The notes below the pieces were generated by a model. That model saw only the letters and a program-made list of their open reading frames with translations, was not told where the DNA came from and searched no databases. A program made the translations under genes and the position numbers. 64,000 nt of DNA from IMCC45349 sp047219225 (lineage in GTDB: Bacteria > Bacteroidota > Bacteroidia > Flavobacteriales > Flavobacteriaceae), in assembly GCF_047219225.1 (NCBI RefSeq), contig NZ_CP178208.1, positions 2,046,001 through 2,110,000 on the forward strand. Reading direction: 5' to 3'. Below, in pieces: positions 44,193 to 52,910 of this stretch (positions within the stretch are counted from its first letter, which is position 1; each line of letters begins with the position of its first letter).

Positions 44193-45002
44193 TTATATCC
44201 CAGGATTTAATGTTACGTCAACTGTAAAGGCGTTGGTAAATAAACCTTGTGTTAAAGTGTAAGTAAACACTTGAGTACAAGGAGAGAATGAACCAGCACC
44301 ACCTGTTGCCCATGCATCATCGCCAGCAAAATCAACAGAGAAATCACTATTTAAAGTAATTGTTCCTGAATAAAGGAAAGCACCTTCGTATTGAGGATCT
44401 CCTGTTGCCCAAGCAACAAAAGATGGACCCCATCCTGTTGTAACTGTCCATTGATTATCAGAACCTGCTACAGGAACTAAAGTTACATCATAGCTAGGAG
44501 CTTCTGCATCAAATGCAACTACAGCTGCTGAGTAATCTGTTGTATTTAAACCATTATAAGGACAGCTCTTGAAAATATCTAGTGAAAAAGTATTGTTTGT
44601 ACCAACATCTACACCTTCTGATCCAACTAAGTTTAAAACTAAAGTTTTTCCATCTAAGCTAGCATTATCAAAATAAGCTTCTATACTAAATGTAGATACA
44701 ATATTTCCACCAGGAATTTGAGTTGATGATGCGAAATCAAAATCTACACCTTCAACCGCAGTAGAACTTGGGTCTACTTCAATACTGTAAGGAATTCCTG
44801 AATTTTGAATAGCAGTTGTTGCTACACTTATTTGATAATTATTTGCAGCACCTTCTTCAACGAATAAAGTTCCACTTGGACTGCTGTAGAAAATAGTGCT
44901 ACCTCTACCATTTAAATAATCTGAATCCCCTTGATCTCTATCACAAGAAACAGATACTGTTAATATAAATACTAACGATAATAATTTATAAATTGTTTTC
45001 AT
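44193..45002 (-). CDS. Surface lipoprotein of the first SusCD operon (Calx-beta-like N-terminal domain)
   Basis: 269 residues with a lipobox TVSVSC at C20. The N-terminal part (about 30-140) reads EVDPSSTAVEGVDFDFASST and IEAYFDNASLDGKTLVLNLVGS, a Calx-beta-like immunoglobulin fold, and closely parallels the same region of the neighbouring 272-residue lipoprotein. The C-terminal part (about 150-269) is a different beta-rich domain (DNQWTVTTGWGPSFVAWATG, TYTLTQGLFTNAFTVDVTL). It is probably a SusE/SusF-type substrate-binding or accessory protein on the cell surface. It is the last gene before the operon terminator. Confidence 0.78.
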   Translation of the reverse strand: MKTIYKLLSLVFILTVSVSCDRDQGDSDYLNGRGSTIFYSSPSGTLFVEEGAANNYQISVATTAIQNSGIPYSIEVDPSSTAVEGVDFDFASSTQIPGGNIVSTFSIEAYFDNASLDGKTLVLNLVGSEGVDVGTNNTFSLDIFKSCPYNGLNTTDYSAAVVAFDAEAPSYDVTLVPVAGSDNQWTVTTGWGPSFVAWATGDPQYEGAFLYSGTITLNSDFSVDFAGDDAWATGGAGSFSPCTQVFTYTLTQGLFTNAFTVDVTLNPGI

Positions 45003-45011
45003 TTTTTTTTG

Positions 45012-45830
45012 TTATTGAGGTGTATAAACTGAAACTCCATTTTCTCCGTATCCTTCACAATACCAAGAAATTGTCACAACACCAGTTGATAAATTAACTG
45101 AATTTGTTCCTCCATCTAGTGGAATACAAGCTCCCCAAGGGTCGCTTTGACCTTCCCAAGAAATATTACCACAGTTTTCATTGAATTGAACAGTAAAGCT
45201 AGTGTCACCAGTACCATATGCAGCAGAATATGGTCCTGAACTATATAAACCTCCAGAGAAATCAAAAACTTCGTATAAACCAGCATCAACTTCAACAATC
45301 TCTATTGGCATAGTATTAGTCGAGTAATCAGGTAAGAAATCATGGAAACCATAAGTAGTAGTTACGTCGTACATACCAGCTAAATCAGAAACACATTGTT
45401 GAACAATGAATAAGTCATATGATGCTCCAACCATTACTTCATTATCGCCACTTCCTACTAAGTTAATAATTAGGTTAGAACCTTCAGCAGTAGTTCCTTC
45501 AAAAATACCTTGAACTAAAATTTCTCCAAAGTACTCTCCTGCAGGAATTGTTACTGAGCTATTAACAAAATTAAAATCTACACCTTCTTGAGCAGTAGAT
45601 TCAGCATCTACTTGTAAAGAATAAGTTCTATCTGAATTGCTTACACTTGTAGCACCTATTTGAATTGATGCAGGCTCAGCATTTGGAGTCACAAAATAAG
45701 AGCTAGCTACACCATTTGTATAGTAAGCAATATCTGGCCCATTGTAATTGTTAGCATCAACTCCATGATCTTCATCTTCACATGCAGTGAAGATGGCTAA
45801 CGTTAATAATGTGAAAATTATTTTTTTCAT
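45012..45830 (-). CDS. Mosaic surface lipoprotein of the first SusCD operon
   Basis: About 272 residues from ATG 45830, giving a clean lipoprotein signal MKKIIFTLLTLAIFTAC; the frame's first ATG adds three residues. The N-terminal domain is Calx-beta-like (STAQEGVDFNFVNSSVTIPA, then IINLVGSGDNEVMVG), related to the next lipoprotein in this operon. The C-terminal domain of about 120 residues (DLAGMYDVTTTYGFHDFLPD through YCEGYGENGVSVYTP) is about four-fifths identical by eye to the C-terminal domain of the lipoprotein in the second operon at 50560. Several paired cysteines are conserved in that domain. It probably binds substrate for the SusCD complex. Confidence 0.8.
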   Translation of the reverse strand: MKKIIFTLLTLAIFTACEDEDHGVDANNYNGPDIAYYTNGVASSYFVTPNAEPASIQIGATSVSNSDRTYSLQVDAESTAQEGVDFNFVNSSVTIPAGEYFGEILVQGIFEGTTAEGSNLIINLVGSGDNEVMVGASYDLFIVQQCVSDLAGMYDVTTTYGFHDFLPDYSTNTMPIEIVEVDAGLYEVFDFSGGLYSSGPYSAAYGTGDTSFTVQFNENCGNISWEGQSDPWGACIPLDGGTNSVNLSTGVVTISWYCEGYGENGVSVYTPQ

Positions 45831-45849
45831 TTTTTGCAAATTTTAATTA

Positions 45850-47280
45850 TTAATAACCAGGGTTTTGTTGAAATTCTGGGTAAACATTGATTTCAGCTTG
45901 AGGAATTGGTAATTCAAACAAGTGACTTCCTGCTGGTAAGTTTAAGAAAGATCCAGGAACTGGTGTACCAGTACCATCAAAGAATTCACCATTAGTAGCA
46001 GAACGAGAAATTCCTTCATTCCATCTCTTAACATCAAATAATCTATGACCTTCAGCAAATAACTCTAATCTTCTTTCATTTTTAATAGCATCTAATAAAG
46101 CAGCACCAGTTTCATTTCCAGAAACAAATCCTGAATATCTATTAGATCTTACCATATCTAAAGCAGCTAATGCTTGAGCATCTTGACCACCTAACATAGC
46201 GTGAGCCTCAGCTTTATTTAAATAAACCTCAGCAGCTCTAATGATTTTTGGATCAACAACACCGTTTACCTGTCCTGCTTCACCATACATTTTTGTGATA
46301 GCGTTGTAGATGTTGCCATCTGCATCTGGTAAAATTTGAACATAAGAAGTTTTTCTTACATCATTACCAGCATATAAATTGTACATGTCAAACTCCATAA
46401 CGTATTCTGGAATTACAGTACCACCTACAGATTGACTCCATTCAATACCAATACCAACACCATCTAATATTCTATCTTGGTTAATCTTCATGATTACACC
46501 AGCTTCACTACCATCTAACCAAACTTGAGGAAAAGATGCAGCGTCAGCAACTGCAGAATTTACGGCATTAGCAGCATTAATAGCCTCTTGGTATTGACCA
46601 TTGTATAAATAAGCTCTACTTAATAATGCATTAACAGCATCTTTATTAAATCTTCCTACACCATTATCAGCATTTATTAAAGATCTAGAAGCTTCTAATT
46701 CAGAAATAACAAATGCGTAAGATTCAGCAACAGTAGGTCTTAACTCTCTAACATTAGGGTCAGTGCCTGTAATAATAGGCATACCTAAACTAGAACCAGC
46801 ATCAGCAGACTGTGTAGGTATTTTAGAATAAACTTTAAGCATATCAAATAAAGCTAAAGCTCTTGCAGTTCTTGCTTCACCTAAAAAATTATTTTTTGTA
46901 GGACCATCATCTAAATTATCGATGTTTTCAATAATTAAGTTTGCTCTGTTTGTAATTACATACGGAGAAAACATCATTCCCCATGCTAAATTTGGAGAAT
47001 GTCTCCATTCGTGAAATGCTTGATTAGAACGTCTACCAGCTTGAGCTAATATAACGTTACTAGTCATAATGTCTGGTCTACTAAGTAAACTTCCACCATA
47101 ATATGATCCACCTAAGAATCCAGAGTATACTCCTCTCATCGCATTATCAAAATCCTCAGCAGTATTGTAATATGTGCTTGGAGATAATGCATTATTTGGT
47201 AATTGGTTTAGCTCGTCGTCACATGATTGAACGATAAGTAAGCTAAATACAACAACTAATGTTTTATATATATTTTTCAT
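45850..47280 (-). CDS. RagB/SusD family nutrient-binding lipoprotein
   Basis: 476 residues with a lipobox LIVQSC (C20). The SusD fold is alpha-helical with TPR-like repeats: LGEARTARALALFDMLKVYS, ALLSRAYLYNGQYQEAINAA, VYLNKAEAHAMLGGQDAQAL and the C-terminal RRLELFAEGHRLFDVKRW motif are all present. It caps the SusC channel and captures substrate. It follows susC by nine bases and is followed by two accessory lipoproteins. Confidence 0.94.
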   Translation of the reverse strand: MKNIYKTLVVVFSLLIVQSCDDELNQLPNNALSPSTYYNTAEDFDNAMRGVYSGFLGGSYYGGSLLSRPDIMTSNVILAQAGRRSNQAFHEWRHSPNLAWGMMFSPYVITNRANLIIENIDNLDDGPTKNNFLGEARTARALALFDMLKVYSKIPTQSADAGSSLGMPIITGTDPNVRELRPTVAESYAFVISELEASRSLINADNGVGRFNKDAVNALLSRAYLYNGQYQEAINAANAVNSAVADAASFPQVWLDGSEAGVIMKINQDRILDGVGIGIEWSQSVGGTVIPEYVMEFDMYNLYAGNDVRKTSYVQILPDADGNIYNAITKMYGEAGQVNGVVDPKIIRAAEVYLNKAEAHAMLGGQDAQALAALDMVRSNRYSGFVSGNETGAALLDAIKNERRLELFAEGHRLFDVKRWNEGISRSATNGEFFDGTGTPVPGSFLNLPAGSHLFELPIPQAEINVYPEFQQNPGY

Positions 47281-47289
47281 ATCTTTTTA

Positions 47290-50200
47290 TTAAAATTTTA
47301 AATCAACACCTAAAGAAATAGATTGAGTTTGTGGGTAACTGTAAAGGTTATAGTTACCAAAACCAACAGCATTATTAGTCTCTCCACTACCAATACCTAC
47401 TTCAGGATCTCCATTAAAGTGAGGTGCATATGTCCATAAGTTTTGTCCTTGAACATAAACTCTTAAAGATTTTAAGTGTAAATATTCAGCATACTTAGAA
47501 GGTAAGTTGTAACCTAATGTTAAGTTTCTTAAACGAATATAGTCACCTTTTTGTAAAAATCTATCAGAAGTTTGTTGAGCTTCATTACCATAAATTGGAT
47601 TTGGTAATACATTAGTATCTCCTGGTTGTCTCCAGTAATTAAAAGCATCTAAACGTTGATTTGCATCAACACCAGTACCATCACTTAACATGTTACTCTC
47701 CATGAAGTTAAGAATGTAGTTTCCAGACTTAAAGTAAAAGTCAGAAGTTAAGTCAAAACCTTTGTAGTTTAAGTAGAAGTTAAAACCACCATCAAATTTT
47801 GCTAATGGAGATTTTCCACTTAAAACAACATTTGCATTTGAATCGTAAACATTAGTTACGTTTCCATCAGAATCATAAAATAAAGGCTCACCGTTTGCTG
47901 GGTTTACTCCTGCCCAACGAGGAACGTAGAAAGTATTAATTTCTTCTCCTACAGTAATAATGTTACTTCCTCTAATGATATCGTCTCCATTAGGACTTTG
48001 TGCAGATGGTACTAATTTTGTTACTTCGTTATCAACAAAAGCAATGTTACCACCTACTCTAAATTGTAAGTCTTCAGTTTGGATTGCATCCCAACTTAAT
48101 TCAATTTCTAAACCTTTATTTACCATTTCTCCAATATTACTGAAGATACTTCCATCTGGTTCACCACCTAAACTTGGAAGTGGGGCATTTAATAATAAAT
48201 CAGAAGTTGTTCTTTCATAGTAATCAACAACACCTCTTACTTTTCTGTTGAAAGCAGTAAATTCAAAACCAATATCAAAAATAAAGTTTTCTTCAAATCC
48301 TAAATCAGGGTTACCATTGTCAGTAGGTACTGCCGTAGATAATCCATTTAAGCTACCAAAACCAAGAGTTGGTAATGCAGCATAAGATCCTATTCCATTT
48401 CTGTTACCAGATGTACCCGCTGAAGCACGTAATTTTAAATCATCTAACCAATTTACTTTAAAGAAATCTTCTTTAGAAATATTCCAAGCGGCACTTGCAG
48501 ACCAGAATACACCATATTGGTTGTTTTGACCAAATACAGAAGAAGCATCACGTCTTACAGAAGCTGTTGCTAAATATTTTCCATCAAAGTTGTAATCTAA
48601 AAATCCACCATAAGATAATAATGTATCTTCAAATAAATCAGTTGTTGCAGCAGTTGGTTGTGCAGCTACTGACTGTACAGATAAATCTTCACTTGAGAAT
48701 CCAATACTTGATAAACGGTAAGATCTAAAAGTATTTTTGTTAAATTCAAATAAACCAGTAACTGTTACATCATGTTTCTCTCCAAAAATCTTGTTATAAG
48801 ATAAAAGGTTAGTGATAGTATAATCTAAATCGTTAGAACCATTATCAGTTTTAGAACCTGGATTGTTAGCATCTCCAACATATCCATCTAATACAGATCC
48901 TGGCTTTAAGAAATACTCTCTTCTATAAGCACTATTAGTAGCACCCATTTTGAAAGTATTTGTGAAGTTTTCTGTTAATTTAGCTTTTGCAGAAATACCT
49001 CCAATAATAATTGTTCTATGCTCACTCTCTGGGTTGTTAACTAATGCTTCTGAGATTGAGAAACCATTACTAGTTAAGTTATATTGAGGATTACCATTAG
49101 CATCTAATACTAAGTTGTTATCATCATCTAAAATATACTTCGTCTCATACGGATTGTAATCGTACATAGCTCTAAACGGGTTTTGTACGTTGTTTCTATC
49201 ACGAGGCTCATCAGTTGAAGTAGTAGTAACACTAACATTGGCAGCTACTTCTAACCAAGGTTTAGCTTGATAAGTAACATTTAATCTACTGTTTAATCTT
49301 TCAAAACCATCAATAGTTCTAATGATACCAGTGTTTCTGTCATGACCAAGACTTAAGAAGTAAGAAATATCTTCAGAACCTCCAGTTATAGATAAAGAGT
49401 TTGATTGAATAGTTGACTCTCTTAAAAGTGTGTCAAACCAATCAGTATCTCTACCTACTAATCTATTATATTCTTCTTGACTAGAAATACTAGCTCCTGG
49501 TAATGCTACTGCATTTGATACTCCTAAAGCAGCTAATTCTCTTTCATACTGTATTTTTTGAGCAGCATTCATCATTTTGAAGTTATCTTTTATTCTTTGA
49601 CCGTAACCAAATCTTGAAGATAAAGTAATAGTAGCAGCTCTATTTTTTCTACCAGTTTTCGTTTTAATAACAACTACACCATTTGCAGCTCTAGATCCAT
49701 AAAGAGAAGCTGTTGCAGCATCTTTTAAAACTGATAAGCTTTCAATGTCGTTAGGGTTTACTGAATTCATATTTGGAGCTACAACACCGTCAATTATATA
49801 TAAAGGTGCACTAGAAGCGTTAATAGAACCAATACCACGTACTCTTACGAATGCTGTTTGACCAGGTTTACCATTACCTCCAACTACTTGTACCCCAGGA
49901 GCAACACCTTGTAGCATGTTGTCTACTGAAGTCGAAGGAGATAGCTTTGCTAAATCTTCACCTGTAACTACAGATACTGCTGATGTTAATTCATCTCTTT
50001 TTTTCTCACCGAAGGCAACAATAACAACTTCTTCAAGCGCATTGTCAGGTGCTAATTGAACATCTATCTTACTAGAAGATTCAACGGTAATAGATTGAGT
50101 TGAATAACCAACATAGCTAAATTCAAGTACGTCACCTGTATTAGCATTGATTGAATAATTCCCGTCAAAATCTGTAGTAGTACCAGTAGTAGTACCTTTA

Positions 50201-50337
50201 ATTATGACAGATGCTCCAAGCATAGGTAGACCGTTTTCATCGGTCACTGTACCTGAAACAGTTTTCTGTTGTGCAAAGGAAATTTGCACTACAAACGCCA
50301 GTAATAGCGTTAAAATTCCACTAAACTTTGTTTTCAT
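47290..50337 (-). CDS. SusC/RagA family TonB-linked outer-membrane protein
   Basis: 1,015 residues: signal peptide ending at QISFAQQK, a carboxypeptidase-D-like regulatory domain (about 24-105), the TonB box and plug domain (EEVVIVAFGEKKRDELTSAV to NGVVVIKTKTGR, about 107-225), and a 22-strand barrel ending in ISLGVDLKF with the terminal aromatic residue. It forms the channel of the uptake complex. Its N-terminal 60 residues and promoter are nearly those of the second SusC at 52911. Its plug is strikingly like the insert in the macroglobulin at 21.8-28 kb. Confidence 0.96.
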   Translation of the reverse strand: MKTKFSGILTLLLAFVVQISFAQQKTVSGTVTDENGLPMLGASVIIKGTTTGTTTDFDGNYSINANTGDVLEFSYVGYSTQSITVESSSKIDVQLAPDNALEEVVIVAFGEKKRDELTSAVSVVTGEDLAKLSPSTSVDNMLQGVAPGVQVVGGNGKPGQTAFVRVRGIGSINASSAPLYIIDGVVAPNMNSVNPNDIESLSVLKDAATASLYGSRAANGVVVIKTKTGRKNRAATITLSSRFGYGQRIKDNFKMMNAAQKIQYERELAALGVSNAVALPGASISSQEEYNRLVGRDTDWFDTLLRESTIQSNSLSITGGSEDISYFLSLGHDRNTGIIRTIDGFERLNSRLNVTYQAKPWLEVAANVSVTTTSTDEPRDRNNVQNPFRAMYDYNPYETKYILDDDNNLVLDANGNPQYNLTSNGFSISEALVNNPESEHRTIIIGGISAKAKLTENFTNTFKMGATNSAYRREYFLKPGSVLDGYVGDANNPGSKTDNGSNDLDYTITNLLSYNKIFGEKHDVTVTGLFEFNKNTFRSYRLSSIGFSSEDLSVQSVAAQPTAATTDLFEDTLLSYGGFLDYNFDGKYLATASVRRDASSVFGQNNQYGVFWSASAAWNISKEDFFKVNWLDDLKLRASAGTSGNRNGIGSYAALPTLGFGSLNGLSTAVPTDNGNPDLGFEENFIFDIGFEFTAFNRKVRGVVDYYERTTSDLLLNAPLPSLGGEPDGSIFSNIGEMVNKGLEIELSWDAIQTEDLQFRVGGNIAFVDNEVTKLVPSAQSPNGDDIIRGSNIITVGEEINTFYVPRWAGVNPANGEPLFYDSDGNVTNVYDSNANVVLSGKSPLAKFDGGFNFYLNYKGFDLTSDFYFKSGNYILNFMESNMLSDGTGVDANQRLDAFNYWRQPGDTNVLPNPIYGNEAQQTSDRFLQKGDYIRLRNLTLGYNLPSKYAEYLHLKSLRVYVQGQNLWTYAPHFNGDPEVGIGSGETNNAVGFGNYNLYSYPQTQSISLGVDLKF

Positions 50338-50367
50338 TTTTTATAATTTATTTGAATTAGTCTGCCC

Positions 50368-50398
50368 CAAAAGTCATAATAAAAAGTTAAATAAGCAA
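50368..50398 (-). promoter_or_regulatory. Promoter of the first SusCD operon
   Basis: TTG (50396-50398), 20 bases, then GACTTTTG (50368-50375), one mismatch from TAnnTTTG. The same arrangement and the same downstream GACTAATTCAAA sequence appear before the second SusC gene. Confidence 0.6.
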
Positions 50399-50505
50399 CT
50401 TTTTTATCTTAAAACTTCTTATCAAGCAAAGAAGATAGCTTAATATTAGTAATCTTTCATCTAATATTAGATTTCTTAAATAAATTATAAAAATATAGTT
50501 GTAGA

Positions 50506-50541
50506 TAAAAAAAACCGCAGAAAATTAACTGCGGTTTTTAT
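50506..50541 (-). terminator. Terminator of the second SusCD operon
   Basis: Stem AAAACCGCAG/CTGCGGTTTT around the loop AAAATTAA, followed by a T-rich tract on the minus strand, lies about 20 bases after the stop of the lipoprotein at 50560. Confidence 0.8.
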
Positions 50542-50559
50542 CTAATTCAAATTAAGTTA

Positions 50560-51381
50560 TTAATCTATTGGAGTGTAAATTGAAACTCCATTTTCTCCAT
50601 ACCCTTCACAGTACCAGGATATAGTAATTACACCAGTGCCAGAATCTACTGAGTTTGTTCCACCGTCTGCAGGGATACATGCTCCCCATGGATCTGATTG
50701 TCCTGTCCAACTAATGTTGTTGCATGTATCTCTAAAAGTTACAGTAAAGCTAGAGTCACCAGTACCATATGCTGATGAATATGGGCCAGAGCTGTATAAA
50801 CCTCCTGAGAAATCAAATACTGAATATACTCCGTCACTTACTTGAACAACATCTATATTCATAGTATTAGAAGAGTAATCAGGTAAAAAATCATGATATC
50901 CATAAGTTGTGGTTACAGAGTACGCTCCTGCTAAGTCAGAAACACAGCTCATTGGAACATCAACTACAGTTGCTGAAGTCATTCTTTCTCCAGTTGTTGT
51001 TGTTATGTAAAATTTAAATTGGAAGGCATCACCTAGAGCTAAGTCTCCAACATTAACTCCTAGTAGACTTGCAACTTCTGCAAGTGTGTAGTTTACAGTA
51101 ACAGGGAATGAACTTACATCAGCAATTTTGCTGTACTCACCTCCATTAAAGTTTACCATTATTTCACCTGAACTTGAGACTGCGCCACCAGCATCAGATG
51201 TCGATAAAGTAAATCCTGAGTTTGCATTAGCTGTGTCTGCTAAATCAAAGAAGCCATTTACTATATCTGTAACAACAGGAAGAACACCAAAGTTCTCATC
51301 AACAACTTTCTCATCGTCAAGTGAGCATGAGAAAATCAATGCTGATATTATTAATGTGTATATTATGTTAATTTTTTTCAT
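50560..51381 (-). CDS. Surface lipoprotein of the second SusCD operon
   Basis: 273 residues with a lipobox ALIFSC (C19). The N-terminal part (about 20-145) is a fibronectin/SusE-like region with FDLADTANANSGFTLSTSDA and FQFKFYITTTTGERMTSATV, unlike its relative in the first operon. From DLAGAYSVTTTYGYHDFLPD to YCEGYGENGVSIYTPID it shares one beta domain with the mosaic lipoprotein at 45012. It probably assists substrate capture by the SusD at 51400. It is last in the operon. Confidence 0.8.
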   Translation of the reverse strand: MKKINIIYTLIISALIFSCSLDDEKVVDENFGVLPVVTDIVNGFFDLADTANANSGFTLSTSDAGGAVSSSGEIMVNFNGGEYSKIADVSSFPVTVNYTLAEVASLLGVNVGDLALGDAFQFKFYITTTTGERMTSATVVDVPMSCVSDLAGAYSVTTTYGYHDFLPDYSSNTMNIDVVQVSDGVYSVFDFSGGLYSSGPYSSAYGTGDSSFTVTFRDTCNNISWTGQSDPWGACIPADGGTNSVDSGTGVITISWYCEGYGENGVSIYTPID

Positions 51382-51399
51382 TTTAATTAAGTTTTAAAA

Positions 51400-52893
51400 T
51401 TAGTTAGCATCCCACCATAGTCTATCTGTCATTGAGGCAGAAGGAGTGCTCGAGTTGTTGTCTATTTCAGATTGAGGGTATAAACCTCTTCTTATAAATT
51501 GAGGTAAAATAGAGTTAGCAGGTAGGGCTAAATAAGAAGGGTATTGATAATTATGTCTTCTTACATCAACCCAAGTTTCTAAATTCATTGTGAACATAGC
51601 TTTGTATTTTTCAGTCATTATTTTTTCAATAGTAACTGTTCCAGCAGTTTCATTAGCATAAGTTGCTAGGTATGAAGCTACCCTTGTGTCTACGGCGTCT
51701 TGAGCAGTTGCGCTGTCTATGTCAAAATACTCAGCAACATGATCCACACCTGCGTTAGCAACTAAATTTATTTGAGATGTAATAGCTTCGTTTAAAGCGG
51801 TAGCAGCTCTATCAGGTTGGTTTGCTCTTAAAGCAGCTTCAGCTTCTATAAATAGCAATTCAAAATAAGTAGCTATTAATTCAGGGGATTCAATTTTTCC
51901 ATAATAGCCTTGAGGTCCAACTGGCGAGAAAGAACTGTTTCCTGTTGGTAAACCATTTTGTTTTCCAACTATGTCTACAAATGTTCCTTCAATGTTTCTA
52001 GAGTTCCAATAAGAAAACAATCTTGGATCCCAAGTACCAGAATCTGTGCTAATAAGCATATCCATGAAATTTTCAGAGGCAATAATTAAATTGTTCTCAA
52101 ATAATTCATACCAAGGATTTCTCCAGTTAGGATCTTGATCGTCAAATTTCATAGAGTAATTCCAATCATTGCTATTCATTCCAGCTGCTTTTGCCATATC
52201 TACATATCCTAAGGCTGCTGTTGCTGAACCTTGTGGGTCTATTTTACTGAGGTGGTTGCTGTATCTTGCTAGTAACAAATAAGCTGTGGCTTTCCATTTA
52301 TCTACATCATTATCATGAACCAAATCTCCTTCTAGTGATAAAACTGAAGTTGTATTTAAGTCTTGAATAGCCTCAGTAAGCAATGTGTTTATTGCTGTAT
52401 ATATGTCTGCTTGAGGGTCAAATGATGGGTTTAGGAATTCTGAGATATTGAATGCTTCAGAATAAGGAATGTCTCCATATACATCAGTAATAGCTCCTAG
52501 TCCAGTTGCCATTATGATTTTAGCTACACCAACATGTTCCCATGCTTCTGCAGCTGGTCCTGAAGTATTGATAATCTCATAACAATCTTTAAGACCGTTA
52601 ACATATGAACTAGTATATAGTCCTTGGAAATCAGCTGATCTTAAGTTGTATTGGTCGGCATTTACACCTGTTGCGTGGTTTCCTGCAAATGTTTGAACAA
52701 ATGCACCAGCATATCTATCCCAGTTGTATCCAAACCCTCCTAAAATATCAACCTGAGCTGCGGTTAGCAGTAGAGTTGGTGTTACTGATGTTGGGTTATT
52801 TGGGTCAACAGAAAGTTCTTCTAGCGATTTCTCACTACATCCATATTGCAGGATCAATGAGAATATTAATAATAAATAAATACTTTTTTTCAT
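51400..52893 (-). CDS. SusD/RagB family lipoprotein (SusD-like 2 type)
   Basis: 497 residues with a lipobox LILQYGC (C19). Motifs typical of the SusD-like 2 group: VDPNNPTSVTPTLLLTAAQV near the start, GLGAITDVYGDIPYSEAF in the middle, AYLLLARYSNHLSKIDP and FIEAEAALRANQPDRAATAL, and a C-terminal KYKAMFTMNLETWVDVRRHN. It belongs to a different SusD subfamily from the one at 45850, so the two operons are not simple copies. It follows its SusC partner by 17 bases. Confidence 0.94.
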   Translation of the reverse strand: MKKSIYLLLIFSLILQYGCSEKSLEELSVDPNNPTSVTPTLLLTAAQVDILGGFGYNWDRYAGAFVQTFAGNHATGVNADQYNLRSADFQGLYTSSYVNGLKDCYEIINTSGPAAEAWEHVGVAKIIMATGLGAITDVYGDIPYSEAFNISEFLNPSFDPQADIYTAINTLLTEAIQDLNTTSVLSLEGDLVHDNDVDKWKATAYLLLARYSNHLSKIDPQGSATAALGYVDMAKAAGMNSNDWNYSMKFDDQDPNWRNPWYELFENNLIIASENFMDMLISTDSGTWDPRLFSYWNSRNIEGTFVDIVGKQNGLPTGNSSFSPVGPQGYYGKIESPELIATYFELLFIEAEAALRANQPDRAATALNEAITSQINLVANAGVDHVAEYFDIDSATAQDAVDTRVASYLATYANETAGTVTIEKIMTEKYKAMFTMNLETWVDVRRHNYQYPSYLALPANSILPQFIRRGLYPQSEIDNNSSTPSASMTDRLWWDAN

Positions 52894-52910
52894 TTTTCTA
52901 TTTTTTTTGA

